Assembly: GCA_015680685.1 (NCBI GenBank)
Contig: MNCI01030140.1
Span: forward strand, 55,323 to 92,419
Direction: 5' to 3'
Length of the DNA: 37,097 bases
Origin: Gnetum montanum
Lineage: Eukaryota > Streptophyta > Gnetopsida > Gnetales > Gnetaceae
The translations under genes were made by a program, and so were the position numbers. How positions within the stretch are numbered: position 1 is the first letter of the stretch; each line of letters begins with the position of its first letter. Positions 19,900 to 30,332 of this stretch are shown piece after piece. Below the pieces are notes generated by a model, which saw nothing but the letters and a program-made list of their open reading frames with translations, had not been told where the DNA came from and searched no databases.

Positions 19900-21831
19900 A
19901 TGAAAACTCATCCTCAAGTTCCTTACAAAATATTGGGAAGGTATGGGATTATTTACTTGAATGATACTAATGGTGAATGGGGTGACATGTGAATGGATCA
20001 TCATTACAATACATGAAAAAATTAGTGTTCATGACAACAAGAATGAACACTATACACATTTGACATCCAACCTTATTTGGCAGCTGAGAGAGAAGAGAGA
20101 GAGAGAGAGAAAAAAGAAGAAGTCTGTTGTTGCCGATGCCAAGATTGCACCTTTCGTTGTTCATCCATAAGCGCACCATCAATCTTTTTCCTTGCGTAAC
20201 TACTCCAATACCAGTCCATTCCAAGTGTTTCCTCCAAATCCAATCCATTGGTGTATGATTGCCATCTGCACACACAACACAGTCTTATATTAGCAAGGGT
20301 AAATGAATCACAATGCAGTTGATACCTTGCCTCAGTGTAAGGTCCATTGGCTGAGTTGTGGTATGGCTAATGCAGATCTGGAGATATAACACTGGTGACT
20401 ACCCAAGGTGTAGGGGTTAAGAGAAAATCAAAAAAATTGGACCAGGACCCCCATGATTGAGAGCGAACCTCCAGTAGTGAGAAAATGAAAAATTATAAGG
20501 AATAAGACAGATGGAGAAAAAGAAACAACAACAACGCTGATAAAATAGATGTTAGAGATGGAGATGAACAAAATAAATGGTGATCACTGAAATGTTTAAG
20601 GGAAAGAAATTAACTAATGCACCAAATAGGAATGCCAGTGGGTCCTCCCCAAAGCAGGCTCATGCCCTTAATGCCTTGACAATTCCACATTCAAAGAGTT
20701 CGTAGGCTCTAGAAATGTTAGTTGGAAACAAGAGTTAAAGTCTTAACCACAAGAATTTACCCAAAAAGAAAATAATGTATCAACCAAAATATGGACTATT
20801 GATACAACTGGCAATGAGGTGAAAAACGGAAAAAGAAGGATGATAAGAAGAGAATGGAATAGAGTCTCAATAACAAGGTGGTGTACAGCCCCTTGTGGAT
20901 TAATGGTTAATGTGACTTAGTAGATCTCATTCCAAATCCAGTCTCAAACAATCCACATCCAGTGACTTTGCATTAATACATTTGACCCATCCATCCACCT
21001 GAAGTAACAAGAATGCTTCTGCCAACAAGTCACCACCATTCTGATGAAATGAGAAAGGAGAAAGTAGGAAGTAAGGAAGGGCCTTAGTTAGAGGGAACAT
21101 GTTTATTAGTTCCATAACTAGTTCTTGTAGCCCAGATGATTATTTCTTATAAGGGGTGTGCTTTAAATTCTCACTTTTCACTTTTCTCTTTTCACGTACT
21201 TTTTTTTCTCTTTTTTTTTTCTTTGCGTGAGAACCACACCATGCAAAGACTTATTATTATTTTTATTAGCTCAACTTCCCAATAATGGAGCAGCATTAGA
21301 ATGGTAAGGAAAACTCAGGAAGAAAACATCCAAGCACCCAAGAGAATGGCCAGCACAAATGCATCAAGTTCTCTTGAAGTCACACCCTTTTCAGTCCTTG
21401 AGTCCTTCCTTAGTTTGAGAAATGCCCAGTCACTAATTCATTGATAGTTCTTATTATTGAAAGAAAGGGAATGTACAGTTCCAAGCCAAGAGAGACTATA
21501 GAAATTCATGGATGCATGTATGACGTGGACTCATTGCCTATTATATCAAAAGAACCATACCTGAGTATCAACATTATAACTCAAAGGTAAAAAGTAAACA
21601 TTATCAATCAATGGAATACAGTTCGTACCATCTTCAGGAGCACTTATTAGGTAAAAAACTTAACAAAATAAATAAACACACAAATAAACGAAAAAGTATG
21701 AACGATGTTGCAAAACAAAAACAAGAAAAGTGAAAGAAATTTGTAAAACAAAAATGTGTAAAACACTTGGTGTCTTCTTGTTGTGTGGTTGCTACATACA
21801 AGAATTTTTGTATGTTAATTTATTGAGCACA
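19900..21831 (-). other. Non-coding 3' region of element D
   Basis: There is no supportable frame in about 1.9 kb where pol would be expected. A GA/CT microsatellite lies at about 20086-20115. On the minus strand, CCTGCTTTGGGGAGGACCCA (20658-20639) matches the A spacer at 3121-3140 with one change, and GGGTGTGACTTCAAGAGAAC (near 21380) matches A near 2450. The region therefore appears related to the gag-ORF2 spacer of A and C. Confidence 0.55.
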
Positions 21832-22647
21832 CTAGTTGCATGCAGGCAATGTTGAACATTTCTGTATGTGATCACACCCTGTATCACTATATGTGATGCA
21901 TTGAACTTTCTTCTTCTTGATCTTCCCAAAAGTATTTTCCTTAGATATTTCTAGGGAAAGATAGTGGATTCCTAGGCATGTGTTTATGGTACTTAGCCAT
22001 GTCCTCCCCATTATTATTTGGAATTCCCTTTTGTCATTGTTTACTTGTATCACTAGGAAATCAGCTGGGTATGACCAACCACACACAATGGTAATGATGT
22101 CCTCCACCAGTCCCAAGGGAACAACGATGGATTGGTCAGCTAGCTCTAAGCGAATATTTCTCTTATTTAGTGGAGGCAGGTTCTAGGCTTTATACATCTC
22201 TTGTGATATTAAGTTGACTCTAGAACCTGAGTCCAGAAGAGCTTTACATGGTTTGTTCCTAGCGACTTGGAGATAGATTAAAGGGATTTTGGGGTCAAAG
22301 AATTTCCTGGGAAGGTGGCCCTCCTTAATCCAGTCAGTGACAGCATGCGTTAACATAACCTTGTGTGTTGAGCTCTGTTTTTGGTTTGAAGGGAGCTTTG
22401 AAGCCTTATTTGATGGAGAATCATTCAAAGGCTCAATCACTTGTGGTTGTGAGAGCTTGGTTGGACTATTGGTTCTGAAGAAAGGTCTCTTTGTACAATT
22501 GTCAAAACTAGCAGCGGGTTGAAGGGTTATGGCTCTCATAGCATTGCATTGTTGTGGTTGAGTGGGGAGTTCCCCTTGCATTGCTGGAGCAGGTGGTAAT
22601 GGAGCTATCTGTGTGAGAGTTGCAAATGGATTTGGAGGATAGTACAT
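21832..22647 (-). pseudogene. Retropepsin-type aspartic protease of element D
   Basis: The protease releases the mature proteins from the Gag polyprotein. KALLDSGSRVNLIS has the catalytic DSG (Asp at 22233-22231). After a single TAG at 22183, the same frame goes on through LELADQS, GLVEDI, YPADFLVIQ and IIMGRTWL (about 22011-21994), the usual second half of a plant Ty3 protease with its I-x-G-R/K-x-x-L motif. It is in the same frame as the gag segment at 23817-23539, so gag and protease form one polyprotein. It ends at 21832 with no reverse transcriptase after it. One stop in the domain makes it inactive as read. Confidence 0.75.
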
Positions 22648-24878
22648 TGGTGGGTTATCTCTTCCAAGAGAAGGATTCCTATAATACTCCTAAGCTTGGT
22701 AGTGATGTTGTGGTGTCACATGACCAACAGAGTCACGTGGAGAGATTGGTTGCTGCACGTAGTAGCCATATGGATCCGGTCGTCGATAAGGGTATTTTTG
22801 CCTTTGTGGTGGTATCCCCCATGACTGTGGGTATTGCCACTATTGGTGTTTCTCAATAGGTTGTGGCGGAGTTCCACTTGGATAATACAGTAAGGGTTGG
22901 TGGAACTATCTTGGGTTACCTTGGGGATAAGGTAACGGTCGGGGTGCCTGCCATTTGTTAAGTTGTGGGTTAAGTGCATACATCCTGGACTCTTGTAGGT
23001 GTGAGATTACTGGGCAACATCCCTTAGGATGGTCATATTGGCATATCTCACATCCACCTTCATGGTCTGTATCAGAATCCACAACCTCTTCAGTGATGGC
23101 CATTTTACCCTTACCTTTGTGACGTGCATGAACCAAATCCCTCTTTTTCTTTTTATCATAGTCACTACCTCACTCCTTAGACTCCTCTAAAATTTTAATA
23201 ATGGTTTCAAATCTACTATCTAGGGAGTCCCACATTTGGTCTACCTTTTCCAACACTTCTGTTGTTAATTTTTGCAACGGCAAGGTTTTCCTATGCACCA
23301 TCTCTTCGAGTGGTGACTCTTCCTCCTCCTCACAGAATCTCACTCCCCTTTTATTATTGTGGTTGTACTCTTCCACACTTTCTCTCTTATGTTACTCCCC
23401 TTCTTCCTTAGCTACTTGTTCTAGCAATCTATGGACCTGATGGGACCTAAGCTCCGATAGTCTCCCTTGGGCATATGTTCCAAGGGTTCTTCTGGTTTCA
23501 TGCCTAAGTCCATCTACAAGATGGCATAGTTGATCTTGCTACGAGTAACCATGGCTTGGGCAACGATGTAACAATGCATAATAACAACCCATGGTAGCAT
23601 CCAAGGGTTCATGAGTTCCTTGCTTCCATCCTTGGATTTGCTTTCGCAGGTTGGACACCCGGGAGTACGTTTGATACTTATCATTAAACAGTTCTAGCAT
23701 CATACTCCACCTTTGAATGGATTCGGGTTCTAAGGACCGGTACCAGCTTTCTGCTTCTTTTACTAGTGCCCTTGGGAACAACTTTAGTTTTTTCCATTCA
23801 TTCTCAATGTTCTGCAAGGCACATGCATCATGAAATGCTTGTAAGTGATTTTGAGGATTAGCATTGTATCCCCCCTCAAATCATGGGATATTATTCATGT
23901 CTAACCTCTTGATCCACCTATCTTTTTGGTGCCTTGTAGGAATTCTTATGGCCTCCGTAATGTCTAACATGCTTTGGGTTGCGAGTAGGGGTTCTTCATG
24001 GTCATTTCGTTCATAGCATCTGTGACGTCTACATGGTTCCCTACTCTTCCTTCTTCCATGTCATGATTCTCTAGAGTGCCCTCATCCTCGCTCTTGACTC
24101 TCTCATCGAGGTTTCTCACTCTGTTTACCTTTATCCTCAGAGTTAGGCTCCTTATGATTGCATCCTGATACTAAAGGAGAGGGTGAATGTGGCGATGAAG
24201 GTGAAGAAGGAGGAGAACCATCGCCATGATGCTTCCTACCTTCTCTTCGGTGACCTTAACCCCAATCATGATTGCGATCAGACTGCCTGCCCTTATCATG
24301 TGTTTGTGTTTCCTCGTTGAACACTTGGTGTTCATGGTGATCAGAACCAGGGTCGTGAATCGTGGAGTGAAGGTTCTGATACACCACCTCCTGACCATCA
24401 TTAGGAGGAAAAACATCATCTTGTGGGGAACCTATTGAAATAGTTCACCACCCTCAATTTCGCTTAAGACGGGTGGAGCATTATGGGGTCCTTTGCCCTT
24501 CAACAATGTATAGTATCTCTCCTATTGCAAGTCCCTTTGACGTTGCACTTCTGTGGGATTGTAATCCCTTGTGTCAAAACCGCATGCAATGTATTCCTTG
24601 TATAACTATAACATGCTTATTCATGTGAGAGCACGAAGGAGCATGTTGGGGACTGCTCGATTTGGAGGCAACACTATGTTACCCTCCAAGTCTCTCCAGT
24701 GTAGTTGTTTGTCTTAATGGAGAATAAAGGTAAAGTTAGGTACATAGTCATCGTGATGAACATATACCACACGGAATTATTGAGGCACTGGCAGATCTTG
24801 GTTACATGTGTTGTGCCACCGACTGTCTCTTATGTGAGTCCTAGGCAATGAAGTGCTTTTGTGTGAAGAAGAAGACAT
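22648..24878 (-). pseudogene. gag: gag of element D (broken)
   Basis: A likely start is the ATG at 24878 (MSSSSHKSTSLPR), though the frame changes before 23817. The segment 23817-23539 (KLKLFPRALV, SWYRSLEP, KYQTYSRVSNLRKQIQGW, YYALLHRC) is the Retrotrans_gag-like core shared with A-C. Next come an acidic/Lys-rich part (23376-23170), a C-x2-C-x3-H-x4-C zinc knuckle (CEICQYDHPKGCC, about 23045-23007) and a Pro/Tyr/Gln-rich stretch leading into the protease. There are several in-frame stops. The N-terminal 350 residues differ from gag of A-C. Confidence 0.75.
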
Positions 24879-25000
24879 TTGAGTCTTGTTTGGTGTGCTG
24901 TTTACCATTATCTTTTTTTTTTGATCAACCCTAAGGGTTCATTCTAGTGTCCCAACGATATGAATGGTTTCCTATGTTCTACATAGGGCACAAATAACTA

Positions 25001-25020
25001 AGTCCCTAGCAACAGTGCCA
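25001..25020 (-). other. Primer binding site of element D
   Basis: On the minus strand it reads TGGCACTGTTGCTAGGGACT next to the 5' LTR. Over the first 18 bases it differs from the tRNA-Asp complement at four places, all transitions at CpG sites, as expected from loss of methylated cytosines. Confidence 0.65.
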
Positions 25021-25021
25021 A

Positions 25022-25821
25022 TGATGAGTGGCAAGGTACTCATACACTCAACCATGTGAATACGAGTGTCTCACATGCGATCTGGCCAAACTCCAAGGAC
25101 TAAGTGCTTACACGACTTAATGGAACACTTAAGGTTAATCAATCGTTGTCTTCCCAAAATTACTTATATTGTCATGGTTATATGGTTAAGTAAGCTTGAG
25201 GTATATGATTTTTATATCTCTTATCTTTTTAATGTCTTTACGCTAAGAGGGAAGGGTGAAGAGAACTAAGTGACTAACTTTCATTAACTATTCACTAACT
25301 AAGTTCTAATTTTCCTAGCACCAGTATCCATTCCCACTTGTTGCACACACCTTGAACTAGTGCAACACTGCTAGGATTACCAAATGCTACTCGTTACTGG
25401 GTTACCAAGTGTTACACACATGCTCAAAGCGGTCGTACTGAATGCACTTAACTAGGACATTCAAGCGTTGAGAGAGATTTAATTATCTAGGAAAGGATTT
25501 AAACATTTAACAATACTTAAACCCTATTTAGCTTAGTCCACATGCTACAAGGTTTATTAGAAAGTTCATCTTTATTATCGTACATAAATGTGTACTCAGG
25601 TACAATTTGCTCGAATAAAGATCCATTCACTTTAAGACTCCTACTGTGGGCACATGGAAATTATTCTAACTCTAGAATGGTAAAATTGCTATAGTTTGGC
25701 TAAGGGTCTAAATCTAGATGTGTGAATAAGGGAAATCTGCCTCTTATTTATAGATGTTGCGACGGGCCGCGATATTGCGTATGCGATATCACGGGGGCGG
25801 ATGTGATATCACGGCTCATCA
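25022..25821 (-). repeat. 5' LTR of element D (800 bp)
   Basis: The + strand starts TGATGAGTGGCAAGGTAC and ends GGCTCATCA. It aligns end to end with 19084-19884; most differences are transitions. Confidence 0.88.
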
Positions 25822-25826
25822 AAACC

Positions 25827-26740
25827 CAATGATATTCTAGGATGTCCCACTAGAAAGACATGCATCCATGCCTAAAGGTAGGCGGCTTCTCTGGATTAAC
25901 CATTCAAAAACAAAAAAGGGAAGAATGAAGAGTATGCCAAAGTGGCCACACAAAAAGAAAAAAAATGAAAGAGAAGAAAAGATCAAGACAAATGTGGTGC
26001 AAAGGAATTCCAATCACTCCTTCCTTGAGCAAAACGCCAAGTGATCATACACCTTGCTGTCATGATACTCTTATGATTGTCCATCACTGGATGAAACAAT
26101 GTGATGTCACTAATCAGAGGAATGGACTTGGTCTTGATTTTGGAGTGACAGGTTAATGACACATTAATCATGCCCTACACTCAAGATTCATTATGCCTTG
26201 GGTCAGTTACCTGATGTCCCAATCTTTACAATCCCTTCTATGATTCGCCTCATCTCGCTGTTCATGAATTTGTGACTCATGTCTTGTGTAGCATTGAATT
26301 CATATCTCATCACGGTGGTATCTACATGTGTGTGTTTTTTGGAATTGGTGTGGATTACATTTCATCCTTTTAGTGCCTACAAACATTTTCAGGTATGGTT
26401 ACGTAAGGGTATCATAGGTAGGAACCTACTTTGGGGAGGACCCACTTATGTAACCTTTGTAATTGCACTTTTTGAACATCACCACATCATTCTATACCCT
26501 CCAATCATTACATTTCTATAATAATCCTTCCCTCTATCATCCTTTTCATTCAAACATTCCTATGCACCAAAACATGTCCTTTTTCCTTATCCTATTCATA
26601 AATTTTATTATCGGATTCTACCCCATTATAATTTTGGTGCCTTCATTCCATATTACCCTAGACTTTTCACATCTATCTCAAATCCTTCATTTGTGGCCTT
26701 GGAAATTTAGAAATTCATTAATTTTACTAAGTACCCTATT
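25827..26740 (+). other. Spacer of element C, right of D
   Basis: It continues the A-like spacer (compare A 2580-3450), with a purine-rich tract at 25905-25990 and CCTACTTTGGGGAGGACCCA near 26425-26444. The short frames here are not conserved in A and are not called as genes. Confidence 0.55.
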
Positions 26741-26752
26741 TTCAATGGATCG

Positions 26753-26835
26753 CAATATCAGGTACTCGATATTGGGTTCGACATGATATCGGGTCCACGC
26801 TATTGAGTACGTGATATCGTGTCCATAAAACCTAT
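26753..26835 (+). promoter_or_regulatory. Internal promoter-like block of element C (diverged)
   Basis: GATATC or one-mismatch copies occur at about 26755, 26768, 26785 and 26813, at the place matching 3467-3504 in A. A weak TATA-like CCTATAGATA follows (26831-26840), then a poly-C run as in A. It is larger and less regular than the A copy. Confidence 0.45.
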
Positions 26836-26847
26836 AGATATGAACCA

Positions 26848-26849
<2 letters not shown>

Positions 26850-26882
<33 letters not shown>
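26850..26882 (+). repeat. Poly-C tract, about 33 bp
   Basis: This uninterrupted run of C is followed by TTTCC, an N at 26888 and GGGG. Element A has only eight C at the same place (3531-3538). The length may be a true expansion or a sequencing/assembly error, and the N shows uncertainty here. Confidence 0.8.
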
Positions 26883-27282
26883 TTTCCNGGGGAGTTGTTC
26901 AAATTTTCTTCCACGAATTTTCTAGCTTGTGTACCTATCATTCAGACATCCATAACTTGCTCATTAATGCTTTGATTCTCATTCCAATTGAACCTATCTA
27001 AACCCGAAGTGGTCAGCTTAGTCATGGGGGAAGTGTACACTCCAAGTTGCACATAATTTTTTCAAAATTCATCATCACTCAAAGGATATCATAAAGGATA
27101 AATGACCATAAAAAAACTATCAAACATGCTTCCAAATCAATTTTATCTCTTCACTTATACCATGCAAATTAATTTTTGGAACCACCTAATCAAATTGGGC
27201 CTAATATCAAAACATTTAGGTGACATTTTCATAAAATTTCCTAGCTCTTGATCACACGAAACAAGAAACGAATTCATTAAAG

Positions 27283-27351
27283 GTAAGAAGTAAAGGTATA
27301 AGTCAAATTTTGAAAATAACCTTACTAATAGTCAGCCCTATGTGATTGCAG
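27283..27351 (+). other. Possible short leader intron before ORF2 of element C
   Basis: Donor-like AAG|GTAAGA at 27283, branch-point-like ACTAAT at 27324-27329, and acceptor TGATTGCAG ending at 27351, directly before the ATG. At 69 bp it is at the short limit for plant introns. A has the same acceptor and branch site. Confidence 0.4.
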
Positions 27352-30143
27352 ATGGTCCCTAAAGGAGGAAAATAAGGAGGACCCTCTCAAGGAGCATCCA
27401 AACGACCAAGGAGAGGCAGAGGCCAGGCGTCTCTCGAGGAACATGAAAAATAGGAGGCACAATCATTCAGCATCCATCAAGAGTCTCTGGTTATCGTATA
27501 GTCGAGATATGGTGAAGGAGGAGCTAGTGAAGCACTTGAACAGGGACAACACCTCATGTTGTCCCCGGAGTGTGTTCAAGCAATTTGTGAAAGGTTCATG
27601 TTAGTAGCGGTGATAGTGGAACTTAACTTTGGACCTTTCACAAAGTTTGCTCCTGAAGCAGTTAGGGACCAACTTAAAGGGTCCCCATTATGGCCTATCC
27701 TCTCTAAAAGTGGTGCCTAGTACCTAGGAGAGATGTACCAATTTTGGCATAATAAAGAAGAAGGTACCACAATTGATATTGGTCGTTTTTCTGTAGTCTT
27801 CTCTACCAAAGCTATTTCAGAAGTGTTGAATCTTCCGAATACAGGGCCAAAAGTTGCTCACCTACCCACTTGCTCTGATGCTAATGCGTAAAAGATTTGG
27901 TTGAAAAGGATGTATGGCAAGGAGGAAAAAACATATAGAGAGCTTACACTGGAATAGAGGATATATTTTAAGATCGGCACATATCACATCTTCCCCACAA
28001 AAGGGCTTAATAGAATCTCCACATATGCGACTAGAGGAAGTGCGATATTGATGGGCAAAGTTAATGCCAACCTATCCCATTTATATCTAACAAAGATTTT
28101 GAGGTGGTTTGAGGAACACAAGATAGGGAAGTTCACATTGCCTTTTTCTTGTCTCATTAGGAAGCTATGCTAGCTTGCTGGAATTCTAGGGTACACCAAT
28201 GATGTCCCCAGAAGGGTTCAAAATGCTTCATTTGTTGAATTGCTGAAGCCACCAGCCCCAAGGAAAAGTGCTGATGAGACACTAGAGCCAAAACAAGAAC
28301 AGACGATGGGGCCTACTGCAACTCAAACTATAGGGCCTAGTCAACTTCCAAGGACAAGACCCAGTCAACAACAAGAAGCAGGGCCCAACACAGGCCAGCA
28401 AGATCAAATGCCGCCACTGCTGAAGGATTATCGACCATCAATGAGCCATCTCAGGGCCATTGCTGAGACGGTCATCTGGGTAAGCCATGATGAGACCAAC
28501 CTCTTCCAAGTCATAGATGATACCATATGACTCACAATCTTCATTGATTGTGCACGAGGTGAAGTGTCAATCCAAACAAGTGGAGGGGAGTCACACTAGT
28601 CACAACATATCTTGGGAAATGTTGCATCCTTTTAGGTGCAACTGGAAATAGGTGAAGGTGCCATAGTCATGGTCATGCAACACTAAGATGTAGTGAGATC
28701 CATAGAAGTGGTCACAGGCCACATAAAAGAGTCATTTAATGTTCCTATTGTGCTACTGGTAGATTTCACAATAGCACACGATGCTCAAACTCTAGCCAGT
28801 CCCTCAATGACTCTTGTGGAGCATGAGGATGTTCCTGATCGGTTGTTGCAAACAAGACAAGTGATGACGTCCCTATTTGACATCCCTCAAGATGTCATGG
28901 AAACTCAATCAGATCTCATCTCCACAAAAGGAAAGTTGGTCATGGTAGAGATTAGGGCCGAGCATGCAGAGGCAGAGTTGGAAAGACTCCAATAGAGGCT
29001 TGTCACCCTGCAAGTTGCACAGTGGGACCCAGCTCAATTCATTCCTGTAGACTAGTTAGAGTCCTTTAGGATGGAGTAACTTAATAAATTATTGGTAGAA
29101 AATAAAAGCATGGTAGAGGAGAAAGAGAAGATTGATTTGGATCCTTCCAAGGCACAAGCTTAGACGTATGCACATGCCAAAGCACTCAAGGCCTTGTAAG
29201 AGGAGAATAAATAGCTTTCCACAAATAATCTCTGATTGACCACTGTAGAAAAAAAAGAAATGTTCTTGAAGAAAATTTTTAGTAGTTACAAGAATAATTA
29301 GTTAGGGTCAACTAGAACATGAATCACTTGGCCAAAGAAAATTGAACCGTTTCAATGGAAGAGATGTGCGCAATCTGTCAAAAGATAGCAATTGAAGTAA
29401 GTGCATGAAAAAATGAGGCCAAGCGACATGAGAAATTGAAGGAACACTTCAAGGACTAGGTGGGGATGTACAAGAAAATCATTGAAAAAGAGATCCATAT
29501 GGCCAAAGCCCACATTAACACCTTCAGTTCTCAACACGCTGATTGGCGGGCCATATTGGATACCTATGCATTTGTCCACCAAGCAGAGCTCAAAATTTGA
29601 GACCTACAGATACAAGATCTTATGGAGTATATGGAATTGAAAAACCTGTGGTATGCCAATTTAGCCATGTTAATAGCAAGATGCCTAAGGACAGAGCCAA
29701 AGAAGTAGGTAGCAACCACCTACGTGAAGTATGAAACAAAATTTGTTGAGCACAAGAAGACATTACAGAAATTAGAAGTGGCAAATTCTGAGTTAGAGGT
29801 GGTCAAGGCTAGCTACCAGGGACAAAAAGATGTCACAGTAGACTTGGCTTGATGACTTATGGATTACTAGGAACACAAGGATTAAGCCAGAGCCTATGAA
29901 GAGGAATGACGGTTGTTTGTGGCTTGGTATGTCAAGGCCAACTAGATGTTTCCGCAACTACCATGTCCATGTGAAGTGCCGACTCCATCAAACATTGGAG
30001 CATCAACATGGATGGTACAGGACCCCTGAACCAAAGAGGAAAAGCTCCAGGCCCTCCTTCAAAGCCATCAAATTCCAAAACCTGGAGCACAACACAAGGG
30101 GAAGAGACCCATGGAGAAACCACTGCCACCAAGAACCACATGA
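27352..30143 (+). pseudogene. ORF2 of element C (full length, broken)
   Basis: Length 2792 bp against 2789 bp in A. From MVPKGG it runs through basic SKRPRRGRG, then LKGSPLWP, GTTIDIG, STKAISEVLNLP, FKIGTYHIFP, ISTYATRGSAILMGKVNANL, SCLIRKLC (plant transposon-protein-like), the open piece 28240-28530 with RPSMSHLRAIAE, the open piece 28693-28995 with HIKESFNVP, LFDIPQDV and ISTKGKLV, and then a coiled-coil-rich part. A frameshift lies near 29250 in a run of A, where A has GAAAAGCAAAAG. The last frame (about 29896-30143) does not match the A C-terminus in the same frame, so further indels exist. Many stops share positions with those of A and B. No enzyme motif seen; function unknown. Confidence 0.65.
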
Positions 30144-30320
30144 GTGCCAATAAATTTTGTAATTTTGCAATTTTTTGTCCATCTTCCAATTTTGTTTTGT
30201 TTAATTCTCCACTGCAGCATGAATAAATTCTTAGTTAGTTAATAATCCCATACCTATCCATTGTGTAATCAATTGGGGCTTGTTCTCATTTTCTTCAACT
30301 CAAGTACGAGTTTTCATTCA

Positions 30321-30332
30321 GTCGTGGGGGTA
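30321..30332 (+). other. Polypurine tract of element C
   Basis: GTCGTGGGGGTA abuts the 3' LTR, preceded by GAGTTTTCATTCA as in A and D. Confidence 0.7.

Larger units (their letters stand above)
19084..25821 (-). mobile_element. Element D: non-autonomous gag-protease LTR retrotransposon
   Basis: It is 6738 bp with LTRs of 801 and 800 bp, a primer site, gag fused to protease, about 1.9 kb of non-coding sequence, a polypurine tract and perfect target-site duplications. It lacks reverse transcriptase, RNase H, integrase and ORF2. Its LTR ends and polypurine region resemble those of A-C, but the LTR middle is unrelated by eye. It is the innermost and therefore youngest insertion of this nest. LTR identity is roughly 90-93% by eye. 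Confidence 0.88.

Noticed and set aside
19961-20275. Overlapping frames of 69-102 codons around the GA repeat
   Set aside because: Low-complexity sequence; no conservation seen and no recognised domain.
26463-27001. Small frames around the poly-C, one with a Pro or Gly run
   Set aside because: The run comes only from the homopolymer, crosses an N and has no counterpart in A.
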